Assembly: GCF_030815485.1 (NCBI RefSeq)
Contig: NZ_JAUSWV010000002.1
Span: 1,116,001-1,180,000 of the forward strand
Source: Streptomyces rishiriensis
GTDB lineage: Bacteria > Actinomycetota > Actinomycetes > Streptomycetales > Streptomycetaceae
Direction: 5' to 3'
DNA length: 64,000 nucleotides
The notes under the pieces are model-generated. The model saw nothing but the letters and a program-made list of their open reading frames with translations. It searched no databases and was not told where the DNA came from. Made by a program: the position numbers and the translations under genes. Positions 18,252 to 25,795 of this stretch are shown here, piece by piece. Within the stretch, counting starts at the first letter, position 1; every line of letters begins with the position of its first letter.

Positions 18252-19196
18252 ATGCCGCAGTACACCGCCCGACCGTCCCGACGCGCCGTCACCAGGGCCG
18301 CGGCGGCCGCGGGCCTCGCCGCCCTGTTCGGCGCCACCGGCGCCGCGGGCCGCGCCCGGGCCGCGACCCGGCTGGGGCCACGGACCTTCGACGTGTCCGT
18401 GTCCTCCCCCGCGCTGGGCCGCAGCGCGCCGGTCCGGCTGATCCTGCCGTCGGACTTCGACGCCCGGCCCACCCGGAGCTACCCCGTCCTGTATCTCCTG
18501 CACGGCGCCCACGACGACTACACGTCCTGGACCAGGGAGACGGACATCGAGGCCTTCACCGAGGGCCGCGACCTGATCGTGGCCATGCCGGACGCGGGCC
18601 CCACCGGCATCCCCACCGCCTGGCGCGGCGGCCCCGACTACGAGACTTTCCAGCTCCGGGAGGTACCGGCGCTGCTGGCCCGCGACTACCGGGCGTCCGG
18701 CGTGCGGGCCGTCGCCGGGGTCTCCACCGGAGGCTACGGTGCGATGGCGCACGCGGCCCGCCACCCGGGCACGTTCACCGCCGCGGCCTCCTACAGCGGC
18801 ATCCTCGACACCACCGCCCCGGGCGTGCCCGCTCTCCTGGACGCGATCGTGGCCCGCGAGAACCTGGCCCCGCACTCGCTCTGGGGCAGCCCGCTGCTGC
18901 ACGCCCTCACCTGGCGCGACTTCAACCCGCGTGCCCGGGCCGCCGGGCTGCGCGGCACCCCCCTGTACGTCTCCGGCGGCAGCGGGGTGGTCGGCGGCAT
19001 CGGCGACTGGCTGCCCGAGGCGCTGGAGAGCACCCTGTGGCCCTCCGCACACGGCTTCACCGATCTCCTCGCGCTCCTCGGCATACCGGCCACCACCCAC
19101 TACTACGCGGGGGGAGGACACAGCTGGACGTACTGGAAGCGGGAGTTCACCGCCTCGTGGCCGATGCTCGCCGGTGCGCTGGGGGTGCCGGAGTGA
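18252..19196 (+). CDS. Antigen-85/esterase D family exported acyltransferase or esterase
   Basis: The 314-residue protein begins with a Tat-type signal (SRRAVTRAAAAAGLAALFG). An alpha/beta-hydrolase of the PF00756 family follows: FDVSVSSPALGRSAPVRL, YPVLYLLHGAHDDYTSW, the nucleophile in GVSTGGYGA and the histidine in GGGHSWTYWKRE. The SSPALGR opening, the DDYTSW segment and HSWxYW are all seen in mycobacterial antigen 85 mycolyltransferases. It starts 9 bases after the PKS stop with its own GAGGAG, so it belongs to the same transcript. Antigen 85 moves mycolates between trehalose and the wall. Here a similar transfer or hydrolysis of the PKS lipid outside the membrane is inferred. PF00756 esterases are common in Streptomyces, so family alone does not prove this. 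Confidence 0.88.
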   Translation: MPQYTARPSRRAVTRAAAAAGLAALFGATGAAGRARAATRLGPRTFDVSVSSPALGRSAPVRLILPSDFDARPTRSYPVLYLLHGAHDDYTSWTRETDIEAFTEGRDLIVAMPDAGPTGIPTAWRGGPDYETFQLREVPALLARDYRASGVRAVAGVSTGGYGAMAHAARHPGTFTAAASYSGILDTTAPGVPALLDAIVARENLAPHSLWGSPLLHALTWRDFNPRARAAGLRGTPLYVSGGSGVVGGIGDWLPEALESTLWPSAHGFTDLLALLGIPATTHYYAGGGHSWTYWKREFTASWPMLAGALGVPE

Positions 19197-19318
19197 TGTC
19201 GGTGCAGCCGGGGCACGGAACGGAGCGCAGGGGGCGTCCGTCCAACACGGGACGTCCCTCTCGTCCCACGGGCAACAGCGCGTGGGCGAGCCGCCTCCGG
19301 GGGAAAGGAGTGTCCGTC

Positions 19319-20530
19319 GTGGCTGTGCCCACCCCGCACGGTGTGCCCGCCGATCCCGGGACCGTTCCGGTTCCGTCAGACCTCGCCGAGCTCCTGCGCG
19401 CCCGGTTGGCAGGCGTCTCCGACGAGGTGGAGGAGGAGGTCCGCCGGCAGGTGCCCGAGTACGCGCGGCCGGCCGACGGGACCTACGGCCGAAATCTCCG
19501 GGCCGGCGTGGTGCAGGCGCTCACGTTGTTCGTCGACCACATAGCCGACCCGCGCGGCCAGGGCGACGCCATCGCCGCGACGTACTACGAACTCGGGCGC
19601 GGCGAGGCCCTGGAGGGCCGCAGTCTCGACGCCTTGCAGTCCGCGTTACGGGTGGGCGGCCTGCACGCCTGGCGGCTGCTGGGCCGTACGGCGGAGGAGC
19701 TGGGGCTGGACTCGACGGTCGTGGCCGCACTCGGCGAACTGGCGTTCCGGACCGTGCACGAGGTCGCGGAGGCGGCGGCCGCGGGCTACGCGGAGGCACG
19801 CTCGCACAGCACGGACGAGCTGGAACGGCGCCGTCGCCGCCTGCTCGACCTGCTGCTGGGCGACGGGCCGGTGTCCCCGGAGGCGGTGCAGGACCTGGCG
19901 CACGGCGCGCGCTGGCGGGTGCCCTCACACGTCGCCGTCGTCACGCTGGCGACGACCGTCGACCCGCAGGCGGCGGACGACGGCCCGCCGGCGATGCCCG
20001 GGGCGCTGACCGACATGGCGGCACGGCCGCCCCGCGTGCTGGTGCCGGACCCGGAGGGCGCCGGGCGGTTCGGCGGCCGGTCGTTCCTGCCGGGCCTCCA
20101 GGGCCGGCCGGCGGCGATCGGCCCGACGGTCCCCGTCACCGAGGCCGCGCAGTCGCTGCGCTGGGCCACCCGGGCGCTGGGCCTGATGGGCCGGGGCATC
20201 CTGCCCCGGCAGGGCGTGGTGCGGTGCGCCGACCACCTGTCGACGTTGTTGCTGCACAGCGACGAGCCGCTGCTCGCCCATCTTCGGACGCGGGCCCTCG
20301 CGCCCCTGGACGCCGTTTCCGAGGGACAGCGCGCCCGGCTGGCCGAGACGCTGCTGGCCTGGCTGCTCGGCGGCAGCAACGTGCCCGATGTCGCCGCCCG
20401 GCTCCACATCCATCCGCAGACGGTCCGCTACCGCCTGCGCCAGCTGGAGAAGCTCTTCGGCGACGCCCTGCGCGACCCGGGCGCACGCCTGGACCTGATC
20501 CTGGCCCTGCGCTCCGCGAACCGGGGCTGA
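19319..20530 (+). CDS. PucR-family transcriptional regulator
   Basis: A 403-residue regulator. The C-terminal PucR helix-turn-helix is clear: NVPDVAARLHIHPQTVRYRL, then RQLEKLFGD. The N-terminal half is helical and resembles the RsbT-associated/GGDEF-like sensor part of this family in actinomycetes. I set the start at the GTG at 19319, 8 bases after AAAGGAG; an in-frame GTG at 19310 overlaps that ribosome site, and longer versions lack one. It lies 122 bases after the antigen-85-like gene in the same direction. It could control the upstream lipid genes or the cutinase that follows. No effector can be inferred. Confidence 0.88.
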   Translation: MAVPTPHGVPADPGTVPVPSDLAELLRARLAGVSDEVEEEVRRQVPEYARPADGTYGRNLRAGVVQALTLFVDHIADPRGQGDAIAATYYELGRGEALEGRSLDALQSALRVGGLHAWRLLGRTAEELGLDSTVVAALGELAFRTVHEVAEAAAAGYAEARSHSTDELERRRRRLLDLLLGDGPVSPEAVQDLAHGARWRVPSHVAVVTLATTVDPQAADDGPPAMPGALTDMAARPPRVLVPDPEGAGRFGGRSFLPGLQGRPAAIGPTVPVTEAAQSLRWATRALGLMGRGILPRQGVVRCADHLSTLLLHSDEPLLAHLRTRALAPLDAVSEGQRARLAETLLAWLLGGSNVPDVAARLHIHPQTVRYRLRQLEKLFGDALRDPGARLDLILALRSANRG

Positions 20531-20598
20531 CGGCCACCGGCGCCTCAGGCCCCACCGGCTCACCAGGCCCCGCCCGCTCACCACGGAACAAAAACGTC

Positions 20599-20618
20599 GG
20601 GAAATTCTGAATTCCCGT
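20599..20618 (+). promoter_or_regulatory. Imperfect palindrome upstream of the cutinase gene
   Basis: CGGGAAATTC and GAATTCCCG face each other with a one-base bulge, inside an unusually AT-rich stretch 88 bases before the cutinase ATG. It could be an operator, or a hairpin ending the PucR transcript. The sequence does not decide. Confidence 0.3.
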
Positions 20619-20705
20619 CCATAACACCGGGCAAGGAAACGCGAATACCTTCGGGACTGTCCTTTTCATCAGGCGCTGCACGCGCCCCACCCGCAAAGGA
20701 TCCCC

Positions 20706-21347
20706 ATGCGTATCCGCTTGTGCCTCGCCGCGCTCTCACTCGTCGGCGGGGCCGGAATCGTCACTCTCTCGGCACCCACCGCATCGGCCGCCGCGTGTGC
20801 GGACATCGACGTCGTGGCCGCTCGCGGCACCTTCGAGCCCGGCACCCTCGGCCTGATCGTCGGCGACCCGGTACTCTCCGCATTGCAGAGGGAACTGGCG
20901 GGCAAAAGCCTGTCCAGCTATGCGGTGAATTATCCCGCGGACCTTTCCCTGACCTCTGCCGCACAGGGAAACGCGGATCTGGTGAACCACGTCAGGACAC
21001 AGGCCGCATCCTGCCCGAATCAGCGTTACATTCTCGTCGGATATTCGCAGGGCGCGAATGTCGTCGACAATTCGATCGGCATCAGCAGTGCGGGCGCGGT
21101 GGTCGGCAGCCCCATCGTCGCGACCCTCCCCGCGGCGGTCGAGCCGAAGGTCGCGGCGGTCCTGCTGTTCGGCAACCCGATCCGGGCCCTCGGCAAGAGC
21201 GTCACCGGCACCTACCAGAGCCGCACGATCGACTTCTGCGCCACCGGTGACCCCATCTGCGAGAACGGCGGCGACGACGTACTGGCACATCTCGGTTACA
21301 CCGCCGACGCCACCGCGGCGGCCGCCTTCGCCGCCGGCAAGGTCTGA
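20706..21347 (+). CDS. Secreted cutinase-family esterase (Culp-like)
   Basis: This 213-residue precursor has a Sec signal (MRIRLCLAALSLVGGAGIV, cleavage after TASAAA). The cutinase core follows: CADIDVVAARGTFEPG, the nucleophile elbow GYSQGANV, the cysteine-bracketed aspartate DFCATGDPIC and the C-terminal catalytic histidine region HLGYTAD. Cutinases hydrolyse cutin, polyesters or lipid esters. The mycobacterial homologue Rv3802c (Culp6) is encoded next to Pks13 and acts on envelope lipids. The start is supported by AAAGGA eight bases upstream. Codons in its first half are richer in A and T (AAA, AAT, TAT) than neighbouring genes. A perfect hairpin follows the stop. It may degrade plant polymer or act on the lipid made by the upstream locus. 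Confidence 0.92.
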   Translation: MRIRLCLAALSLVGGAGIVTLSAPTASAAACADIDVVAARGTFEPGTLGLIVGDPVLSALQRELAGKSLSSYAVNYPADLSLTSAAQGNADLVNHVRTQAASCPNQRYILVGYSQGANVVDNSIGISSAGAVVGSPIVATLPAAVEPKVAAVLLFGNPIRALGKSVTGTYQSRTIDFCATGDPICENGGDDVLAHLGYTADATAAAAFAAGKV

Positions 21348-21371
21348 CCGCACCGGCACGCCGCCCCACGG

Positions 21372-21406
21372 GAAGGGCCCGGGAAGGATCTCCTCCCGGG
21401 CCCTTC
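21372..21406. terminator. Bidirectional hairpin between convergent cutinase and lipase genes
   Basis: Thirteen-base perfect arms, GAAGGGCCCGGGA and TCCCGGGCCCTTC, with a 9-base loop. It sits between two converging stop codons, 25 bases from one and 24 from the other, so it can end both transcripts. Confidence 0.85.
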
Positions 21407-21429
21407 GGACGTACGAGGCCTGTCCGCGA

Positions 21430-23151
21430 CTACCGGGGAGCGCGGGCGAACGCCGAGAGAGCGCCGGACACGGGTTCGGGCCGGCCGTCGTTCTGCACGG
21501 GCGCCGCGGTCAGCACGTCGAGGTGCTGGTAGCCGGCGGCGACCACGGGGTGCAGGTCGGCCGGGATGCGGCCCGCGAGCAGTCCGTCGCCCGCGAGCAC
21601 CGTGAGCGTCGGATTGGCCGTCGGCCCCGTGGGGTGTACCAGGAGTCTGCGCACCTGCGGTGAGGTGGCCAGCTGGATGTCGGTCACCAGTTTGGTCGGG
21701 AAGTACTGCTCGGTGAAGTCGAGCGGCTGCTCCGCCAGGCTGCGGGCCAACTCCTGGAGGTCGGTGACCTCCTTGCCCGCGTCGGTGAACGGCGTCCCGT
21801 CGGCCGACCGGTACCCGGGGTCGTCCACGTCACCGACCCGGTCGTAGTCGCGCCAGGTGTAGAGCGGCCCGTGGGGCTGCGCGGGGATGGCCTTGTACCC
21901 GACGCCGAACAGCTGCGTCGGCTGCATGCCGCCGTTGGCCACGGGGAAACTCTTGTCCGTGACCGGTCCGCCGTCGAAGAACCCCACACTGCTCTGCAGG
22001 AACGCCAGCGGTACGGAGTTGTCGTCCATCAGCGCCCCCAGCACCGTGGCATTGGTGAGCCGGAAGTCCTTCACCCCGGGTGAGCCGGTGAGGAAGGCGG
22101 CGGTGTCCTTCGAGAACAGGAAACGGTGGGTGGCCTCGATGTTGATGCCGGAGGGCAGGTAGGCCGGCAGGTCCGCCTCGCCGTCCGGGTCGCGCACGGC
22201 GCCCAGACCGGCGATGGCGAGCAGGGTCATGGTCTCCGGGTTCAGCAGCACCGGCGCGGACAGCGAGCGGGGCAGCACTCCGGTGTCGAGCCCCGCCTGC
22301 ACCGCCGCGTAGCCGAGCCCGATGTCCGGCAGGTTGGTGTCGTCGGGCAGGCTGCCGCTCAGGTCGGCGAGCGAGGTGGAGATCGTCGTGTCGAGGGCGA
22401 AGTAGCCGGCGCACTGGTTCTGTCCCGCGTCCGCCAGGGTGGCGGGGTCGCCGTCGAAGTCGGCCGCCGCGAAGTACCCGGTGACGACCCCGCCCAGCGA
22501 GTGGCCGCCGCACAGCACCTTGCTCTTGCGCAGGCCCTGGTCGGGCAGTTCGTGGACCAGCAGGTCGTACTCGTCCCGCACGGTCTGTTCGATGCCGAGC
22601 TTCGCCATCCACCCGAGCCGGGCGTCGCCGACGAAGCCCCCGAAGACCCGGCCGTCGACCTGTTCGGACCGGTAGTAGTAGTCGACGGCGGTGTGCTGGT
22701 CGCCGGAGGCGATGCCGGTGCGGTCCTCCAGGCAGTTGGAGCGCCGGTCCAGGGCCCAGAACTCGATGTGCAGCCCCTGCGCGGCGGCCTTGGCGACCGT
22801 GCCGCGGGCCACGCTGTCGAACGCTCCGGCGCCCTCCAGGATGCCCGGCTGGGCCACCAGGATCCGGTCGACGTCGGCCGACGCCGCCGGTCCGTCGGCC
22901 CAGCGATAGCGCAGATACGACAGCTGGTCGCAGGCCGCCGGACGGTTCCCGAAGGATCGCGGTAACGGCACCTTCACCCGTACCACCGTCTCGGTCACTC
23001 CGTCGGCCGGGTGCGTCGACGTCACGGGCGTCTCGGTCCGTGCGCCGTCTGACCGGGCATCCGGGGCGGCCGCGGTGAGCGCTCCCGTGGTCAGCAGCAC
23101 CGCCAGCAGCGCGCCGCGCCAGGTTCTTCCTCTGCTGCGAGTCGTCTTCAT
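21430..23151 (-). CDS. Secreted alpha/beta-hydrolase, lipase-like
   Basis: A 573-residue precursor with a twin-basic N-terminus (MKTTRSRGRTWRGALLAVLL) and an Ala-rich signal peptide cleaved near AAAPDARS. The nucleophile elbow is CGGHSLGGVVTGYFAAADFD, typical of secreted lipases and esterases. The aspartate and histidine of the triad are not obvious by eye; VVAAGYQHLD near the C-terminus is a candidate for the histidine. The ATG at 23151 gives a clean signal peptide, and upstream in-frame starts only add a basic extension. The substrate is unknown. It is convergent with the cutinase and shares its terminator, so this corner encodes three secreted hydrolases in a row. Confidence 0.75.
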   Translation of the reverse strand: MKTTRSRGRTWRGALLAVLLTTGALTAAAPDARSDGARTETPVTSTHPADGVTETVVRVKVPLPRSFGNRPAACDQLSYLRYRWADGPAASADVDRILVAQPGILEGAGAFDSVARGTVAKAAAQGLHIEFWALDRRSNCLEDRTGIASGDQHTAVDYYYRSEQVDGRVFGGFVGDARLGWMAKLGIEQTVRDEYDLLVHELPDQGLRKSKVLCGGHSLGGVVTGYFAAADFDGDPATLADAGQNQCAGYFALDTTISTSLADLSGSLPDDTNLPDIGLGYAAVQAGLDTGVLPRSLSAPVLLNPETMTLLAIAGLGAVRDPDGEADLPAYLPSGINIEATHRFLFSKDTAAFLTGSPGVKDFRLTNATVLGALMDDNSVPLAFLQSSVGFFDGGPVTDKSFPVANGGMQPTQLFGVGYKAIPAQPHGPLYTWRDYDRVGDVDDPGYRSADGTPFTDAGKEVTDLQELARSLAEQPLDFTEQYFPTKLVTDIQLATSPQVRRLLVHPTGPTANPTLTVLAGDGLLAGRIPADLHPVVAAGYQHLDVLTAAPVQNDGRPEPVSGALSAFARAPR

Positions 23152-23285
23152 GGCCGGACCATAGGGCCGAAAACCGCGGACGCCGGGGAAGTGCTCACAT
23201 AAACGCAATGCTCGACGCGGTGATGTGAACTGCCGGTGTGTCCCACCCCGCCGGCGCCCCACGACCTGCGGCCCGGACGTGTGAA

Positions 23286-23320
23286 CGGCCCCGCCGGTGT
23301 GGGTCGCACCGGCGGGGCCG
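23286..23320 (-). terminator. Hairpin downstream of the ScyD/ScyE-like gene
   Basis: Arms CGGCCCCGCCGGTG and CACCGGCGGGGCCG (14 bases, perfect) with a 7-base loop, 66 bases past the stop of the minus-strand propeller gene. This is a strong GC-rich Streptomyces-type terminator. Confidence 0.8.
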
Positions 23321-23385
23321 TCGTCACGGGATCACGCACGTCGGGGGCGAAGGAGAGAGCCGTACCGGCTACGCCGTGGACCGTG

Positions 23386-24468
23386 TCAGTAGGTCAGGCT
23401 CAGCAGCTCGCCGCTGGTGCCTCGCGCGTTGTTGACGATGAGCACCTGGCCGTCGCGGTTGACGTCGAGCCCCGTGCCCATGATCAGCCTGTCACCGGTC
23501 GGGATCTCGGTGACCGCCTTGGTGGCGGTGTCTATCTTCAGCACCTTGCTCGGCTGCGGCGGGTCCCCGACGTAGCCCGGCGTGTACGTCAGAGCGATCA
23601 GATCGCCGTTCGGGGCGACGGCGAGGTCCACCACGTTGGTCAGGCCGGTGACCCAGAGCTCGGGACCGTCGGGGCCCACCTTGTATATCCGCGACTGGCC
23701 CGCGTAGACGCCGAGGCCGGCGACGTAGGTCGTGCCGTCGGCACCCCGGGCGATGCCGGTGGGCACCCCGTCGCGATCATTCTCGTTCGTCGGCAGCACG
23801 AACTGGGTGGTCGTGGTGCCGCCCGCCGTACGGAGCACGGTGTTGGCGCCCGCGTCGGTGGTCAGGTAGCCGCCGCCGCTGCGCAGAACCTTCCACGGGT
23901 TGGAGTACGGCTCGCGGCCGTCGGGATTCAGCCGCGTCTCGTGGTCGACGTAGTCCGCGACGATCGAGCCGTCGCGGGTACGCATGAGCGTGCCCAGCGC
24001 CTTGGCGTCCGGGCCGAGCGCAGCGCGGGTGTCGCTGTTGAGGCTGGCCGAACTCAGAACGAGGTAACCCCCGTTCGGATCGGGCAGGACACTCGAGGGG
24101 CCGACGGCCGCGATCGTGTCCCCGGGCGCGGCACCCGGAGCGGAGGACGTCAGACCGGTGACGACGCGGCCCTGCCACGAGCCCTTGATCTTGTAGACGG
24201 AACCGGTCTTGCCCACGCACACCTGCCCGACGGGGCAGCCCGGCAGGCCCTCGCCCGACTCGGCCACGAGCAGGCTGCCGTCGGCCAGGGCAGTGACGTC
24301 GCGGGGGTTCTTCAGTCCCGAGGCGATTACCTTGACGGTCGTCGTCGAAACGGCTTCGGCCCCGCTCGTCGCGGCGCCGGCAGGCCCCGCGACGGCCAGG
24401 GGCGCGGCGACGACACAGGCCGATACCGCAAGCATGGATTTAGTGAAGGTTCTGCGTGAATTCGACAT
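23386..24468 (-). CDS. ScyD/ScyE family secreted beta-propeller protein
   Basis: The 360-residue precursor has a signal peptide (KSMLAVSACVVAAPLAVAG, cleavage after AGAA). NHL/propeller-type repeats follow: ASGLKNPRDVTALADGSLLV, RGADGTTYVAGLG, LAVAPNGDLIAL. This matches the ScyD/ScyE family, named from cyanobacterial scytonemin clusters but widespread in actinomycetes without scytonemin. Function in Streptomyces is unknown; an extracellular binding or lactonase-like role is possible. The ATG at 24468 has GAGGA close upstream; longer frames run into noncoding sequence. It is monocistronic, with a terminator at 23286-23320. Confidence 0.82.
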   Translation of the reverse strand: MSNSRRTFTKSMLAVSACVVAAPLAVAGPAGAATSGAEAVSTTTVKVIASGLKNPRDVTALADGSLLVAESGEGLPGCPVGQVCVGKTGSVYKIKGSWQGRVVTGLTSSAPGAAPGDTIAAVGPSSVLPDPNGGYLVLSSASLNSDTRAALGPDAKALGTLMRTRDGSIVADYVDHETRLNPDGREPYSNPWKVLRSGGGYLTTDAGANTVLRTAGGTTTTQFVLPTNENDRDGVPTGIARGADGTTYVAGLGVYAGQSRIYKVGPDGPELWVTGLTNVVDLAVAPNGDLIALTYTPGYVGDPPQPSKVLKIDTATKAVTEIPTGDRLIMGTGLDVNRDGQVLIVNNARGTSGELLSLTY

Positions 24469-25208
24469 TCCTCGATCTCTCCTTCTCCCTTGCGCGCTCC
24501 GCATCATGCAGGAAAGCGGACGACGTGACGCGGGTGCCACACTAGGGGAGTACGGAGCGCGAAAGCGTGCGATCCAATCCGTCTGACGCCCGTCTCTAGC
24601 GGCTCTCCAGAAAGCCTCGATTCCGGCACCAGGATGGGAAACGAAATCCTGCCGTGCAATGGACAATGGGCGGAGCTCTTTTCGCGAGAAAAAGGCCGGT
24701 CAAGCCGCTGCGCCGCAGTTCTGCCGACCGGTCGGGGCAGCATGGAGGAGTTGATTTCCACGGGCGGGACGGGAGGCGAACCAGGCGTCGAGTCCGGCGC
24801 TGTCATTCACGCGCGGAGTTTGCGGAATGACTCCGCTCCGCCCGGGACCGGACGCGCGCCGGTGATATCCAGGCGGTCGCCGATAAGAATCGGCAGGCGC
24901 CTTCTACGGACGGCTCCGGTGGCTACGGCACCAGAGCGTAGAAGCCCAGCACCGCCCGGCAGCATCGCCGGCCACGAACATCCGGCGCCGGTCAGCGTGC
25001 GTCCCGGACGCATCCCGGGAACGGGTCGGCGTCGGCGGGGCATGACGGGGCATGACGGGACGGCCGCGGGGCTCGACACGTCTGGCGCGGCGGGCGGGGG
25101 CAGGAGTTGCGAGGGCAGGCGGGGCAGGGTCGGGCGAGGCCCAGCGCGGCGCGGCCCAGCGCGGCGCGGCCAGCGGGGCGCGGGGCAGGCCCAGCGGGGC
25201 AGAGCAGG
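24469..25208. other. 740-base gap without a supported gene
   Basis: Open frames here lack ribosome sites and have poor third-position bias. The part nearest 24469 should carry the promoter of the propeller gene. A GC-rich 15-base tandem repeat closes the gap near the OsmC stop. Nothing else is recognised. Confidence 0.55.
25139..25204. repeat. 15-bp GC-rich tandem repeat
   Basis: Two identical head-to-tail copies of GCCCAGCGCGGCGCG (25139-25153, 25154-25168) are followed by two or three degraded copies ending at the OsmC stop. It is noncoding and lies just downstream of the minus-strand OsmC gene. Confidence 0.7.
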
Positions 25209-25649
25209 TCAGGCTTCCAGGACGGTCGCGGTGACGGGAGTGCCGATCTCGATGGTGCGGCTGACGGTGCACAGCCGGTCGTGGGAGACCGCGACCGCCC
25301 GGGGCAGGATCGTGCGGGCCCGGTCCCCGGCGGCGCCCTCGGGGAAACTGACGGAGAAGGTGACCGCGAGGTCGGTCAGCCGGTTGCCGAAATCGTCGCT
25401 GATCTTTTCGCCGGTCACGGTGACGGTGAACCCGGCGGGTTCGGCGTGCCGACCGGTGGCGACGTCTACGTCGGCGGCGGAGCAGCCGCCGATCGCCGCG
25501 AGCAGGAGTTCGACGGGGGTGAAGCCGGTGCCGCCGTCGGCATCGGAGACGGTACCGAAGTCGATCGTGCCACCGCGGACGTTCGTCGCGGTGAACCGGC
25601 CGGCGCCGGTCCGCTCGATGGTGACGAGGCGCTGGGAGTCTTCGCTCAT
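25209..25649 (-). CDS. OsmC family protein
   Basis: A 146-residue OsmC-like protein. The two conserved cysteines are in IGGCSAADVDV and HDRLCTVSRT, as in peroxide- or hydroperoxide-reducing OsmC/Ohr proteins, which use a dithiol mechanism. TPVELLLAAIGGCS and the C-terminal IEIGTPV strand match the family, and the length is normal. The ATG at 25649 is the only plausible start. It stands alone between the repeat at 25139 and the helicase gene. A role in organic peroxide detoxification is inferred from the family. Confidence 0.87.
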   Translation of the reverse strand: MSEDSQRLVTIERTGAGRFTATNVRGGTIDFGTVSDADGGTGFTPVELLLAAIGGCSAADVDVATGRHAEPAGFTVTVTGEKISDDFGNRLTDLAVTFSVSFPEGAAGDRARTILPRAVAVSHDRLCTVSRTIEIGTPVTATVLEA

Positions 25650-25795
25650 GCCGACGACACTAGCGCCGCGTCCCCGGCGCGCCAGGTGGGCGGAACCCCG
25701 TCACGCCGAAGGGGCGCCGTACCGGGTGGCCCCAGCGGACGAGGCCGGTGCGAGGGGCCGGCGTCCCGGCCCTTCCCGGCCCTTCCCGGCCGGGG

